Assembly: GCF_033783015.1 (NCBI RefSeq)
Contig: NZ_CP123907.1
Coordinates: 1,426,001-1,490,000 of the forward strand
Direction of reading: 5' to 3'
Length of the DNA: 64,000 nt
From: Corynebacterium sp. 21KM1197
Lineage (GTDB): Bacteria; Actinomycetota; Actinomycetes; Mycobacteriales; Mycobacteriaceae
The position numbers were made by a program, and so were the translations under genes. Below the pieces are notes generated by a model. The model was given only the letters and a program-made list of their open reading frames with translations, was not told the DNA's origin and did not search any database. Below are positions 1 through 9,097 of the stretch, piece by piece (the first letter of the stretch is position 1; every line of letters begins with the position of its first letter).

Positions 1-633
1 CGTCTTGGCCGCCAGTTGGCGATACGCCTCCACCATCACCACGGGATCATTGTGCTTCACGGAAATGGCGATGTCCCCATAGCCATATTCCTCGAAGAGG
101 CTGGCCTCCCAGATCGCGGATTCCACCAGGGCCTCCGGGGTGGCCTTGCCGTACTTCTCCAGCATGCGCTTATCCAGGGAACCGGCGTTCACGCCAATGC
201 GGATGGGAATACCCGCATCGCCCGCGGCCTTGGCCACCTCCTTGACGCGGCCATCGAACTCGCGGATATTGCCGGGGTTCACGCGCACGGCAGCGCAGCC
301 GGCGTCGATAGCCGCGAAGATGTACTTGGGCTGGAAATGAATGTCCGCGATCACCGGGATCGGGGACTTCTTGGCGATGGCCGGGAGGGCCTCTGCGTCA
401 ATGGTCTTGGGACAGGCCACGCGGACGATGTCACAGCCGGAGGCGGTGAGCTGCGCGATCTGTTGCAAGGTGGCATTGACGTCGTGCGTCTTGGTGGTGG
501 TCATCGACTGCACCGAGATCGGATAATCCGACCCCACGCCCACCGAACCCACCATGAGTTGGCGCGTTTTGCGGCGCGGCGCCAGGGTGGCTGGCGGGGC
601 TTCAGGCATACCTAGTCCGACGGGAATGGACAA
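1..633 (-). CDS. ispG: 4-hydroxy-3-methylbut-2-enyl diphosphate synthase, 3' end outside window
   Basis: IspG (GcpE) is an iron-sulfur enzyme of the MEP isoprenoid pathway that reduces the cyclic diphosphate MEcPP to HMBPP. Only the N-terminal 211 residues are in the window. Visible family features are [45 protein letters not shown] and [12 protein letters not shown], which form the TIM-barrel half; the C-terminal Fe-S domain lies beyond base 1. I chose a TTG start at 633 because AAGGAG sits 9 nt upstream (643-648) and the frame runs into GLGMPEAPP, a typical corynebacterial IspG N-terminus; the next in-frame ATG (609) has no good ribosome site. rseP and dxr follow upstream on the same strand, so two MEP-pathway genes flank a protease gene. 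Identification is firm; the start is likely. Confidence 0.95.
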   Translation of the reverse strand, partial: MSIPVGLGMPEAPPATLAPRRKTRQLMVGSVGVGSDYPISVQSMTTTKTHDVNATLQQIAQLTASGCDIVRVACPKTIDAEALPAIAKKSPIPVIADIHFQPKYIFAAIDAGCAAVRVNPGNIREFDGRVKEVAKAAGDAGIPIRIGVNAGSLDKRMLEKYGKATPEALVESAIWEASLFEEYGYGDIAISVKHNDPVVMVEAYRQLAAKT

Positions 634-749
634 GTTCTCATACTCCTTGCAAGGCAGTACGCAGCATGACCTCCTCGGCCCGCGCGCACCGCCCTCGAAT
701 CAACACTCTCAGGCTCTCTGCCAACACCACGAGCATACACGCGCCACCA

Positions 750-1892
750 CTAGGGGAAGAGCCGCACCGGATTGACCACATCGGCCACCACAAACACCAA
801 ACCCAGGGTCAGCAGCGCCGCACCTATCGCGTAGGTCAGCGGCATGAGCCGGGTGTAATCTGCCGGGCCCGCAGGCGCCAGGCCCCGCAGCCGACGCAGC
901 GCATCGCGCACCTTTTCATAGAGCACCACCGCCACGTGCCCGCCGTCGAAGGGCGGCAGCGGAATCAGATTGAATACTGCGAGGAAAAAGTTGAGGCTGG
1001 CCAGCAGCATCCAGAACATGCCCCAGTAGGAGCGCTCCACGAATTCCCCGCCCGCGCGCGAGGCTCCCACCACGCTCATCGGACTATCCGCCGCGCGCTC
1101 CGCGCCGAAGATGGAGGCCACCACGCCCGGAATCTTGGCGGGGAGTTGGCCCAGGGCCTGCACCGTGGACACCATGAGATCCTTGGCATAGGTAGCCGCC
1201 ACGCCCACGGCCTCCACCGGGCCGAAGGTGGCAATGGCATTTTCCACCGGGGCGGAGGCCACGCCGATCACTCCCTGCCCCCGCTCGCCGGTGGCGGCCA
1301 CCACCTCTACCTGGCTGCGCTGCCCCTCCCGGTCAATGGTCAGGGTGAGGGTTTCCCCCGGGCGTTGGCGAATATCCTCGGCCAGTTGCCCAAAGTTCTG
1401 CGTGGCCTGCCCATTGAGTTCCACGATCCGATCTCCCGGGCGCACTCCCGCCTCCTGGGCCGGGCCAGCGTGTACTTCCGCCACGGTGGGGGTGAGATCC
1501 GCCTTGGGATTGGGCAGGCCGGAGGTCATGGCCACGCCGTAGAGAATGAGCAGCCCCACGATGAGATTCATGGTGATGCCGCCGAGCAGCACGGCAATGC
1601 GCTTCCACCACGCCTTTTTGTACATGGCGTGGGGCTCCTCCTCCGGGGTCAGGGCCGGATCCTGGGCCGTCATGCCAGCAATATCGCAAAACCCGCCAAA
1701 GGGCAGGGCCTTGAGCCCGTACTCCGTTCCGCCGCGCCGGAAGGAAAAGACCTTGGGCCCAAAACCAATGAAGTAGCGCCGCACCCTCATGCCGCAGGCG
1801 CGCGCCACCGCCAGGTGCCCCCATTCGTGCAGGGCGATGGTCACCGCAATGCCCAGGGCAAAGAGCACCATTCCCATGAGGTATCCCGCCAT
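750..1892 (-). CDS. rseP: site-2 (RIP) metalloprotease, M50 family
   Basis: Intramembrane zinc protease of 380 residues that cuts membrane-bound substrates such as anti-sigma factors. The zinc motif HEWGH is at residues 22-26 in the first membrane segment, the PDZ domain spans about 125-205 (GPAQEAGVRPGDRIVELNG), and the second active-site element FNLIPLPPFDGGH lies near residue 310 in a later membrane helix. Length and architecture match RseP/Rip1-type proteins. It sits between dxr (32 bp upstream) and ispG (116 bp downstream), all on the minus strand, the usual actinobacterial order. The substrate cannot be told from sequence. Confidence 0.95.
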   Translation of the reverse strand: MAGYLMGMVLFALGIAVTIALHEWGHLAVARACGMRVRRYFIGFGPKVFSFRRGGTEYGLKALPFGGFCDIAGMTAQDPALTPEEEPHAMYKKAWWKRIAVLLGGITMNLIVGLLILYGVAMTSGLPNPKADLTPTVAEVHAGPAQEAGVRPGDRIVELNGQATQNFGQLAEDIRQRPGETLTLTIDREGQRSQVEVVAATGERGQGVIGVASAPVENAIATFGPVEAVGVAATYAKDLMVSTVQALGQLPAKIPGVVASIFGAERAADSPMSVVGASRAGGEFVERSYWGMFWMLLASLNFFLAVFNLIPLPPFDGGHVAVVLYEKVRDALRRLRGLAPAGPADYTRLMPLTYAIGAALLTLGLVFVVADVVNPVRLFP

Positions 1893-1924
1893 AAAGCCTC
1901 TCCTTTATTCCTATCGCCTGCGCC

Positions 1925-3109
1925 TCAGCGCGCCAGGGTAGCCACGATCTCCTGCGCACGACGCCGCGCCTGCGCCTCCACCTCCAGCACCTCCGTCACC
2001 GTGGTAGGGCGGATCGCCCAGCCATCGGCCTGGCTCAGCACCCGTTCCACCACGTCCACGATCTGCGGGAAACGGATTCCGCCGTGGAGGAACGAGGCCG
2101 CGGCCTCCTCATTGGCGGCGTTATAGATCGCCGGGTGGCTGCCTCCCTGCTCTACCGCCGCGCGCGCCAACTCCACGGCTGGGAAAACCGCATTATCCAC
2201 CGGCTCGAAGTCCCAGGAAAAGGCCTGGCTGAAGTCCAGCGCGGCCTCCGCTCCCGGCGCCCGATCCGGCCAGCCCAGGGCCAGGGCGATGGGGAGCTTC
2301 ATCGACGGCGGCGAGGCCTGGGCGATGGTGGCTCCATCGCTAAACGTAACCATCGAGTGCACGATGGACTGCGGGTGCACGGTGACATCGATGGCGCTGG
2401 GCTCCACGCCAAAAAGCAGGGCGGCCTCGATGAGTTCCAGGCCCTTGTTCACCAGCGTGGCAGAGTTCAGGGTATTCATCTGCCCCATCGACCAGGTGGG
2501 ATGCGCGGCCGCCTGCTCCGGGGTGACCTCCCACATCTGCTCGCGGCTGCGGCCCCGGAAGGGCCCGCCCGAGGCAGTGAGCACCAGGCGCTCCACCTCC
2601 CCGCGCGTGCCGGAGCGCAAGCACTGCGCCATCGCGGAGTGCTCGGAATCCACGGGAACCAGTTGGCCCTCCGCCGCGCTGCCAAGCACCACCTCCCCGC
2701 CAGCCACCAGGGATTCCTTGTTCGCCAGTGCCAGGCGCACCCCGGCGTGCAGACTGGCCATCGTGGCCTGTAACCCCATCGAGCCCACCAGGGCGTTGAG
2801 CACCACGTCCATGCCCCGGGCGGCGTCGAGAGCCTGCACGAGGTCGCGAGCGGCGTCCGGCCCGTCGAGCACCGTGCCGCCAAGGGTCTCAGATACCTCC
2901 CGCGCGGACTCCGGGCGGGCCACGGCCACCCGGCTCGGCGGGAGCCCCAGGCTGCGTGCCTGCTCGATGATCTGCCGGGCCGAGGAACCCGCGGCGGCGA
3001 TGCCTACCACCTCGAAGAGATGGGGGTTCTCCGCGATGACTTCCAAAGCCTGCGTGCCGATGGACCCCGTGGAGCCGAGAATAAGAATGCGCTGTGCCAC
3101 GAGCACCAT
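1925..3109 (-). CDS. dxr: 1-deoxy-D-xylulose 5-phosphate reductoisomerase
   Basis: NADPH-dependent enzyme converting DXP to MEP, the committed step of the non-mevalonate isoprenoid pathway. The 394-residue protein carries the nucleotide-binding GSTGSIG at residues 12-18, [11 protein letters not shown], the metal/substrate motif PVDSEHSAM and the later [10 protein letters not shown]. Full length for the family. The start is uncertain between ATG 3109 and the in-frame GTG three codons in; no clear ribosome site is visible. Bases around this start share a 14-bp identity with the rlmN start (see findings). It heads a minus-strand group with rseP and ispG, so two MEP enzymes may be co-expressed. 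Confidence 0.96.
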   Translation of the reverse strand: MVLVAQRILILGSTGSIGTQALEVIAENPHLFEVVGIAAAGSSARQIIEQARSLGLPPSRVAVARPESAREVSETLGGTVLDGPDAARDLVQALDAARGMDVVLNALVGSMGLQATMASLHAGVRLALANKESLVAGGEVVLGSAAEGQLVPVDSEHSAMAQCLRSGTRGEVERLVLTASGGPFRGRSREQMWEVTPEQAAAHPTWSMGQMNTLNSATLVNKGLELIEAALLFGVEPSAIDVTVHPQSIVHSMVTFSDGATIAQASPPSMKLPIALALGWPDRAPGAEAALDFSQAFSWDFEPVDNAVFPAVELARAAVEQGGSHPAIYNAANEEAAASFLHGGIRFPQIVDVVERVLSQADGWAIRPTTVTEVLEVEAQARRRAQEIVATLAR

Positions 3110-3258
3110 TGTTCACCATCGCCGGGACGGCTTGGCATTATCCCCTCCCCCGCAGGCGTTCCAGGGGCAACCAAAAGATGGATATGCGGGCCTCACCAGG
3201 GGCGGCGCGCGGCAATGAGTTCTCCCCACGCTCGCCCCTGTGGCACAATAATGAACAG

Positions 3259-3290
3259 TGTTCCAGCGCTATCTACGCGCTGTTCCAGCG
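3259..3290. promoter_or_regulatory. paired direct repeat in the dxr / DUF2631 divergent region
   Basis: The 10-mer TGTTCCAGCG occurs at 3259-3268 and again at 3281-3290, a spacing of 22 bp (two helical turns). Between them AGCGC and GCGCT form a small inverted repeat. It lies 36 bp before the DUF2631 start and about 150 bp before dxr. This looks like a site for a dimeric regulator, but no known corynebacterial operator is matched. Confidence 0.35.
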
Positions 3291-3325
3291 TTCAAGCCCG
3301 AAGCACGTTTATAAGGAGAGATACC

Positions 3326-3751
3326 GTGGCTGGTTCCCACCACATCGAGCCCGAGATCCACAATGGTGTGTCCACCCTGGATGAGCCCTCGGCCGCCTGG
3401 GGCTGGCACAACATCGGATTCCGCGCCACCCAACTCGCCGGCTGGATCTCCGTCATCTTCCTGCTGGGCTACAACTTTGGTAACCACCAGGGCCACGTGG
3501 AAACCATCTGGCTGTTCACCTGCGCCGCGCTCATCGCCGTGGGACTGCTCTTCCACGCCTTCCGCCCCAAGCTCAGCCAGGTACGCACTCTGAGTTCCCA
3601 CAACAAGCCGGTGGGCCACCAGGAGCCGGAGTGGGCCTACCTCCAGGCCACCCTCCAGGGCCCCTACGCCGAGTTGAGCGATAGCGAGCTGCGCGCCCTC
3701 AACATCGAGCCCTCTCGCGTCGAGCACCTGCGCGCTCTCCCCCAGAACTAA
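3326..3751 (+). CDS. DUF2631 family membrane protein
   Basis: A 141-residue protein of the actinobacterial DUF2631 type; function unknown. Residues about 30-48 (TQLAGWISVIFLLGYNFGN) and 52-75 (VETIWLFTCAALIAVGLLFHAF) are two membrane segments, with a charged cytoplasmic tail ending in ELSDSELRALNIEPSRVEHL. The start is GTG 3326, chosen because AAGGAG at 3313-3318 precedes it by 7 nt; a longer upstream frame exists but has no support. Divergent from dxr, and followed by a strong terminator, so it is a single-gene unit. Family assignment rests on the overall pattern (AWGWHNIG, GNHQGH) and position next to dxr. Confidence 0.8.
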   Translation: MAGSHHIEPEIHNGVSTLDEPSAAWGWHNIGFRATQLAGWISVIFLLGYNFGNHQGHVETIWLFTCAALIAVGLLFHAFRPKLSQVRTLSSHNKPVGHQEPEWAYLQATLQGPYAELSDSELRALNIEPSRVEHLRALPQN

Positions 3752-3765
3752 GCTTTCCCATCGCG

Positions 3766-3803
3766 GTGGCGGCCCCTTGGTGAAGAGGGGCCGCCACTTT
3801 TGT
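3766..3803 (+). terminator. rho-independent terminator of the DUF2631 gene
   Basis: An 11-bp perfect stem (GTGGCGGCCCC / GGGGCCGCCAC) closes a 10-nt loop and is followed by TTTTGT, 14 bp after the stop codon at 3751. Confidence 0.9.
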
Positions 3804-4076
3804 CTTGTCCGGCTGCGTTGTCCGGTTGCGGTTGGGCTGTAGGTTTAGGTCTGCGCTCTGAGGGTTGTGCGGTTGCGCCCCGGCCCCGGGTTGGGTTGTA
3901 CCCCGAGATGACGGCGCAGGGATAGGACTGCGAGCGTTTTTATCTATGCGGCAGCCTCGCTCGGCCAAGGAGCAAGACCTGGGGGAATGAATGGTGTCCT
4001 TATATCGCGACGTCCTCACCCCTATCCCCTATATCCCCTAAGACAACCCGACCCCCTTGGGCGTTGCCTTGCCCCC

Positions 4077-4123
4077 CCAAAAAAAAGCAGGCGCCCCGGT
4101 GTTATTACATTCACCGGGGCGCC
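4077..4123 (-). terminator. terminator of the ABC transporter operon
   Basis: A 12-bp perfect stem (GGCGCCCCGGTG at 4090-4101 with its complement at 4112-4123) has a 10-nt loop. Read on the minus strand it is followed by a run of T from the A-tract at 4079-4086. It lies 24 bp beyond the permease stop codon. Confidence 0.93.
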
Positions 4124-4146
4124 ACCCTCCTATCCCCCATTCATCG

Positions 4147-5733
4147 CTAATTCACCCAGGAACGCACCTTGCCGTAAATCTCCGGCCAATTCTTTTCCAA
4201 TTTACCCACGCACCGGCGAATCACCACGATGTAGATCACCAGCGGAATCACCACCGCGGCTATTCCGCCCAGCACCGTCACCCACGGCATATCTTGAGTC
4301 CTGCCCATGCCCAGGCCCACAATTCCCGGAATCAGGGGAATCCAGCCGGTAAGCAGGAACATAAAACCGCTCAGCATCGCCGCGGAGGAATACCCGGAGC
4401 GGTCGGACCAGGGATTAGTACCCGGCCGGGACGTGGGAAAGGGGTTATACACGGTCAAGTACAAACTGGTGGCCGCCCCCGTGATGGCATAGCCCAGTAC
4501 CGCGGGCAGAATCGTGAGAGTAAGACCCCGATCAGGCAAGATAAGCAGCAAAACCACGTAGTACAGCACCATTAGCACGGCCATAATAGCCAGCGTTCCC
4601 GCATGACGCGCCAGCAAAAGCGTGCGGGCGCGCACGCCGCTCACGATGTGCAACCAACCGCCGGGGCCGTCATAACCGATGTCATTGGCGGCGCTGGCGG
4701 AGAGGACAAAGGACAAAATAAACGCACCCATATACCCGCTCATACCGCCATCTTCATAGGCGCGGTATAGGAAGAACACCAGGACAAAAGGCAGCGGCAG
4801 CAGGCTTCCCATCATGCGGCTATCCCTGCGCATATATCGCAGCGCGCGGGAGAAAATAGCGGCACCCGCAGTGTGCTTGAGGCCGGGCAAAAAGATGGTG
4901 GGCAGCCCCTCTTTCCCCGTGCGCTCTTTCTTCTTCTTTTTCTTCGCCGCCGCGCTGTGAATCTGCGGCTCGCGCATATCCTGCGCCACTCCCCGATTCC
5001 ATAGCCACAGCACCGCGCCCAGGGTCACCAGGGCGATTACCCCCTGCGCCACGGCAATGGCCCACTGCCCGCTTATCGACGCCCCCACGGCTCCACCCAC
5101 CGCGCCGAAAGGCGTCCAGGCAAGCACCTTGCCCAGGGTATCCAGGGGAACCTCGTTACCGTTGTTCACCACGACGTTAAAGCCCAGGATGAGGCCCACC
5201 AAGCCCAGGGTGCCCAATGCGGCCAGGCGATCCTTGCCCGTGGCCCCTCGGCCCAAAAATCGCCCCACGACCTCGCCACCCAGAATCGTGGTGAGAAGCG
5301 AAACAACAAAGAACGGAATGCCCACGAGCACGGCGGTTATCGAGCCCGCCGCCAGGCACACCACAAGCGCCGTGACCACCGTGCAGAACACCGCCATGAA
5401 CGCGCGACTATGCAGGAATAGCGTCCACCACAGCCCAGAGGTCACCTGCTTGGGGGTAATCGGCAGAATAGCCAGATCGCGGGCGGTCACCTGCTGCTCC
5501 CCGGAGGGCATCATCGCAGTGAGGAGAACGTAGGTGAAGATCCCGGTGGCGATGGCCACGGGGATCACAAAGGTATTCCCCTCCTGTACCTCGAAGAACA
5601 TGAGCAATCCCAGCGAAGCCATGCCAAGGACGACGTACAGACCCATGACCAGCGCCATGATGAGCACTGAAGGGTTTGATTTGATCGTGCGGCCCCACAG
5701 CGTGGTGTGGAGTTTAATGATCGTCTTGGTCAT
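4147..5733 (-). CDS. ABC transporter permease (exporter-type, 528 aa)
   Basis: Polytopic membrane protein forming the channel of an ABC transporter. I count about twelve hydrophobic segments in two halves, separated near residues 265-290 by a cytoplasmic loop with the lysine-rich run AAAKKKKKKERTG. The first half includes IMALVMGLYVVLGMASLGLLM and the last segments VTVLGGIAAVVIPLVIYIVVI. The 4-bp ATGA overlap with the ATPase gene shows the two are translated as a pair. No solute-binding protein is nearby, which fits export rather than import. The substrate is unknown. It ends at a strong terminator. Confidence 0.85.
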   Translation of the reverse strand: MTKTIIKLHTTLWGRTIKSNPSVLIMALVMGLYVVLGMASLGLLMFFEVQEGNTFVIPVAIATGIFTYVLLTAMMPSGEQQVTARDLAILPITPKQVTSGLWWTLFLHSRAFMAVFCTVVTALVVCLAAGSITAVLVGIPFFVVSLLTTILGGEVVGRFLGRGATGKDRLAALGTLGLVGLILGFNVVVNNGNEVPLDTLGKVLAWTPFGAVGGAVGASISGQWAIAVAQGVIALVTLGAVLWLWNRGVAQDMREPQIHSAAAKKKKKKERTGKEGLPTIFLPGLKHTAGAAIFSRALRYMRRDSRMMGSLLPLPFVLVFFLYRAYEDGGMSGYMGAFILSFVLSASAANDIGYDGPGGWLHIVSGVRARTLLLARHAGTLAIMAVLMVLYYVVLLLILPDRGLTLTILPAVLGYAITGAATSLYLTVYNPFPTSRPGTNPWSDRSGYSSAAMLSGFMFLLTGWIPLIPGIVGLGMGRTQDMPWVTVLGGIAAVVIPLVIYIVVIRRCVGKLEKNWPEIYGKVRSWVN

Positions 5734-6512
5734 GCGGTGGGCTCACCTCCCAACCAGGTAAGCCCCTCGCCACCGCGTTCCCCACCCACGGCGTCCACAA
5801 AGACATCCGTGAGGGAGCGCCCGCCGCGCACCTCTTCCACGCTCCCGGAGGCCTGCACCCGGCCCTGATTGATGATGGCCACGTGGCTGCACAGGCCCTC
5901 CACCAATTCCATCACGTGCGAGCTGATCACCACGGTCCCGCCGGAGGCGGCGTAACTGCGCAGGAGATTTTGGATGGTGCGCCCGGAAACCGGGTCCACG
6001 GCCTCCAGGGGCTCATCGAGGATCAATACCTTGGGATTATGCAGCAATGCCAAAGCCAGCAGGATCTTCTTGGTCATGCCGGCGGAATAATCCACCACCC
6101 GCTTATCCCCGGCCTCCTCAAGCCCCAGGGCGGAGAGGAGTTCCTGGCTGCGTTCCTGCACCGTGGCCGTGTCCATGCCGCGCAGCGCGCCGATATAACT
6201 GAGTAGTTCCGGGCCACTGAGGCGATCAAAAACCGGCACGCCATCGGCCAAAAGCCCCATGGCTCTTTTGACCTCCAGGGGTTCTTTCCAGGTGTGATAC
6301 CCCGCCACCCAGGTATCGCCGCGATCGGGACGCAAAAGGCCCGCGATCATGGAGATCATGGTGGTTTTACCCGCGCCGTTGGGGCCCACGATGCCGTAAA
6401 TGGAACCCCGGGGAATGTTCAGATCAATCTCATTGACGGCTACCTTGCCGCTAAACGCCTTGCACAGCCCCCGCACCGCGAGGGCCTGCGTGGTGGGATC
6501 TTCCTGTAACAC
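5730..6512 (-). CDS. ABC transporter ATP-binding protein
   Basis: A 260-residue ATPase that powers the permease encoded immediately downstream. Walker A GPNGAGKT lies near residue 40, the signature helix is YSAGMTKK (in place of the usual LSGGQ), Walker B is VLILDEPLEAVDP, and the switch histidine is in VISSHV. The C-terminal tail after about residue 220 is the short regulatory segment typical of ABC-2 or drug/antibiotic exporter ATPases. The start is GTG 6512; an AAAGGA element lies about 14 nt upstream, so initiation may be weak. First gene of a two-gene operon on the minus strand. Confidence 0.9.
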   Translation of the reverse strand: MLQEDPTTQALAVRGLCKAFSGKVAVNEIDLNIPRGSIYGIVGPNGAGKTTMISMIAGLLRPDRGDTWVAGYHTWKEPLEVKRAMGLLADGVPVFDRLSGPELLSYIGALRGMDTATVQERSQELLSALGLEEAGDKRVVDYSAGMTKKILLALALLHNPKVLILDEPLEAVDPVSGRTIQNLLRSYAASGGTVVISSHVMELVEGLCSHVAIINQGRVQASGSVEEVRGGRSLTDVFVDAVGGERGGEGLTWLGGEPTA

Positions 6513-6581
6513 GTAGAGACACGTCCTTTCCTTAAAGAAGTATCGTGCCTCTCACCCTATAGAAGAAAAGTGAACAAACGA

Positions 6582-7733
6582 TTAAGCAGTGATCATTTTC
6601 TCCTTATCGGCCCCTGTATCCCCCTCGCGTTCCTCCGCCGCCAACTGCCCACAGGCCGCCGCGATTTCCGAGCCCTTGGTATCGCGCACCGTACACGGCA
6701 CGCCCTGGGCAATCACCCTGCGCACAAACTCATTCTGGCGTTCCTTGGGCGAGGCATCCCATTCCGAACCCGGGGTGGGATTCAGCGGAATCACATTCAC
6801 GTGCACCTTAGACCCCAGAGCCGCGTGCAGCTTTTTGCCCAGCATATCCGCGCGCCAATCCTGATCGTTTTTGTCCCTAATCAGCGCGTATTCCACCGAA
6901 ACCCGGCGCCCGGATTTATCCGCGTAATACCGCGCGGCGTCCAAGACCTCCGCCACCGGCCAGCGGTTATTCACCGGCACCAGGATATCGCGCAATTCAT
7001 CATCGGGGGTGTGCAGGGAAATCGCCAGGGTCACGGACATGTCCTCGTCCGCGAGTTTCCGAATCGCCGGGGCCAGCCCCACGGTGGATACCGTGACATT
7101 GCGCTGGGAAATACCAAAGCCCTCGGGCACCGGGCTGGTGATCTGCCGCACCGCAGAGACCACGCGCTTGTAATTGGCCAGCGGCTCGCCCATGCCCATG
7201 AACACCACGTTGGATAGGCGCCCGCCCTCGGCCTCCATCGTGGCCGCTGCGTTGCGCACCTGATCCACGATCTCACCCGTGGAGAGATTGCGATCCAACC
7301 CACCCTGGCCCGTGGCACAGAACGGGCAATTCATGCCACAACCCGCCTGCGAGGAAATACACAGCGTGGCGCGATCCGGGTAACGCATGAGCACGGATTC
7401 CAGCAGGGTGCCGTCATGGAGCCGCCACAGCGTCTTTTGAGTCTCGCCCTCATCGGTGGCGGTCTGCGTGACCGGGCGCATGAGCGGCGGGAAAAGGGCC
7501 TCGCGCACCTTTTCGCGCGCGGGGGCCGGGAGGTCCGTCATCGTGCTCGGGTCGGCCTCGTATCGCCCGTAATAGTGCCGCGCGATCTGGTTGGCGCGGA
7601 AGCGCGGTAACCCGAGGTCGGTCACCGCCGCGACGCGGGCCTCGGCGTCGAGATCCGCAAAGTGCTTGGGGGGCATACCGCGCTTGGGCGCGGCGAACTG
7701 GAGCTTGATTGGTTCAGCCATGATGAGCACCAT
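6582..7733 (-). CDS. rlmN: 23S rRNA (adenine-C2)-methyltransferase / tRNA methyltransferase, radical SAM
   Basis: Radical-SAM enzyme that methylates C2 of A2503 in 23S rRNA and A37 of some tRNAs. The [4Fe-4S] cysteines are C132, C136 and C139 in CGMNCPFC; the SAM-binding region follows with [13 protein letters not shown]; the methyl-carrying cysteine is in IAAACGQL near residue 355. The length of 383 residues is normal. The start could be ATG 7733 or the in-frame ATG 7721 (MAEPIKLQF); neither has a clear ribosome site, so a leaderless message is possible. It follows the frr-cdsA group as in other actinobacteria. Confidence 0.96.
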   Translation of the reverse strand: MVLIMAEPIKLQFAAPKRGMPPKHFADLDAEARVAAVTDLGLPRFRANQIARHYYGRYEADPSTMTDLPAPAREKVREALFPPLMRPVTQTATDEGETQKTLWRLHDGTLLESVLMRYPDRATLCISSQAGCGMNCPFCATGQGGLDRNLSTGEIVDQVRNAAATMEAEGGRLSNVVFMGMGEPLANYKRVVSAVRQITSPVPEGFGISQRNVTVSTVGLAPAIRKLADEDMSVTLAISLHTPDDELRDILVPVNNRWPVAEVLDAARYYADKSGRRVSVEYALIRDKNDQDWRADMLGKKLHAALGSKVHVNVIPLNPTPGSEWDASPKERQNEFVRRVIAQGVPCTVRDTKGSEIAAACGQLAAEEREGDTGADKEKMITA

Positions 7734-7805
7734 TGTTCCACCTAAGACACGGTGAATCTAATCCTCGGGTGGACTCCCCACCCATGCACACGATTGAATA
7801 GAGGA

Positions 7806-8174
7806 ATGGCTACACATACCGACCCCACCGATAACACTTTCGACGCCCCCGCCGAGGCCACCAAGAACACAGAAACCACCGCCCCCGCCGCTCCCCCGAA
7901 GGCGTCGCAAAGCGCCTCCGCCAAGCCGCAACGCACCTTTGCCGCCACCACCTGGGCAGCCCTCATCGTGGGCGCGCTGCTGCTGATTCTGCTGCTCGTT
8001 TTTATTATGCAGAATCAGCAGTCCGTGGAACTCACGCTCTTTGCGTGGAAGTTTAGTTTCCCCGCCGGGGTGGGATTCCTGCTCGCCGCCATTGCCGGCG
8101 CGCTCATCATGGCCCTGGTGGGTGGCGTGCGCATGTTGGAGCTGCGGCGCATTGCTAAGAAGAACTCGCGCTAA
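7806..8174 (+). CDS. LapA-domain (DUF1049) membrane protein
   Basis: A 122-residue inner-membrane protein. The first 50 residues are Ala/Thr/Pro-rich and disordered, then two membrane helices, TTWAALIVGALLLILLLVFIM and a second near 88-110, frame the conserved NQQSVELTLFAWKFSFPAGVGFLLAAIAGA motif region of LapA-type proteins; the C-terminus is basic (ELRRIAKKNSR). In other bacteria LapA helps lipopolysaccharide regulation, but in Gram-positives its role is unclear. ATG 7806 was chosen over an upstream ATG (7752) because AGAGGA directly precedes it and the family starts here. Convergent with cdsA, only 6 bp apart. Confidence 0.85.
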   Translation: MATHTDPTDNTFDAPAEATKNTETTAPAAPPKASQSASAKPQRTFAATTWAALIVGALLLILLLVFIMQNQQSVELTLFAWKFSFPAGVGFLLAAIAGALIMALVGGVRMLELRRIAKKNSR

Positions 8175-8180
8175 CGCTTT

Positions 8181-9059
8181 TTAGGAAAGCCCCTGGGTGA
8201 CCAGGCTGAGCAAAAGCCAGGTCACCATCGCCGCGGGCAGGAGGCCATCGAGGCGATCCATCATGCCGCCGTGGCCCGGGAGCAGGGCGGACATGTCCTT
8301 GATCCCCAGATCCCGCTTGAACTGGGATTCCACCAGATCGCCCAGGGTGGCGCACACGGCCATGAGCAGGCCCATCGCCACGCCCAACCACCACGGCTGC
8401 TCTAGCAAAAACACCACGCACAGCAGCCCCACGAGCGCCCCGCCGATCAGCGAACCGGCAAAGCCCTCCCAGGACTTCTTGGGGCTCACCGCGGGGGCCA
8501 TGGGGTGCGAGCCAAAGCACACCCCGGCGATATAGCCGCCCGTATCCGAGGCCACCACGCAGGCCATAAAGGTGACGATGAAAAACGGCGCCGCGGCAAA
8601 ATCGGAATCGATCCGCGAAATTAAGGCCGCAAAGGCACCGAACATGGGAATCCAGGTGAGCACAAAAAGCGAGATCGCCACATCACGCACGTAATTACGC
8701 GCCCGCGCGCTATCCACCTGCACAAAGAGCCTGCCGTACATCACCACCAGGGCCACGGCCACATAGGAGGCCGCCATGCCCCCCACCCCCCACGGCCAGG
8801 TAAGCCACACCAGGAACTGTCCACCGATGATCAGCACCGGGCGACTAATCAGATAATCCGCCTCCATCAGGCGGGTGGTGACCTCCCAGGTGGCCAGGCC
8901 CACCGCCGCGCTCACCAGTAAATACCAACCCAGCGGCCCGGAAAGCACCGCCGCGATCACCAGGGCTCCCAGGCCCACCCCCACGGCCACCGCGACCGGG
9001 AGGTTACGCCCCGCGCTATTTTTGGGTTTAAACCGCTCGGCGCTGAGGGTTCCGGCCAC
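8181..9059 (-). CDS. cdsA: phosphatidate cytidylyltransferase
   Basis: Integral membrane enzyme making CDP-diacylglycerol from phosphatidic acid and CTP, the entry point to phosphatidylglycerol, cardiolipin and phosphatidylinositol. The family signature near the C-terminus is present as KDMSALLPGHGGMMDRLDGLL with the conserved SDTGGYIAG and PKKSWEGF upstream. About eight membrane segments in 292 residues. The gene follows frr by 38 bp on the minus strand, the usual order in this phylum. Confidence 0.95.
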   Translation of the reverse strand: MAGTLSAERFKPKNSAGRNLPVAVAVGVGLGALVIAAVLSGPLGWYLLVSAAVGLATWEVTTRLMEADYLISRPVLIIGGQFLVWLTWPWGVGGMAASYVAVALVVMYGRLFVQVDSARARNYVRDVAISLFVLTWIPMFGAFAALISRIDSDFAAAPFFIVTFMACVVASDTGGYIAGVCFGSHPMAPAVSPKKSWEGFAGSLIGGALVGLLCVVFLLEQPWWLGVAMGLLMAVCATLGDLVESQFKRDLGIKDMSALLPGHGGMMDRLDGLLPAAMVTWLLLSLVTQGLS

Positions 9060-9097
9060 GATAAGCTCCTTTCGACGGTGATCAGGGACCTGCTTAA

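Larger units (their letters stand above)
3752..4146. other. intergenic region between convergent units
   Basis: This 395-bp stretch holds the two terminators of the flanking convergent units (3766-3803 and 4077-4123). Between them I see no convincing gene. About 3800-3900 is unusually G/T-rich on the plus strand with repeats of the type TGTCCGG(C/T)TGCG, and 4018-4040 has short TATCCCCT repeats. A minus-strand reading frame (3699-4019) overlaps the 3' end of the DUF2631 gene, is Arg/Pro/Thr-rich and has no homology I recognise, so I treat it as non-coding. Confidence 0.6.

Noticed and set aside
666..2126. Plus-strand frame of 486 codons over rseP and dxr
   Set aside because: Antisense shadow; both minus-strand proteins are diagnostic.
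3699..4019. Minus-strand 106-codon frame in the intergenic region
   Set aside because: Basic and Pro/Thr-rich, runs across a strong terminator and into the 3' end of the DUF2631 gene, no ribosome site or homology.
4046..4086. C-rich segment as a 6C RNA
   Set aside because: It has C runs but not the two stems with C-rich loops; the A-tract belongs to the minus-strand terminator.
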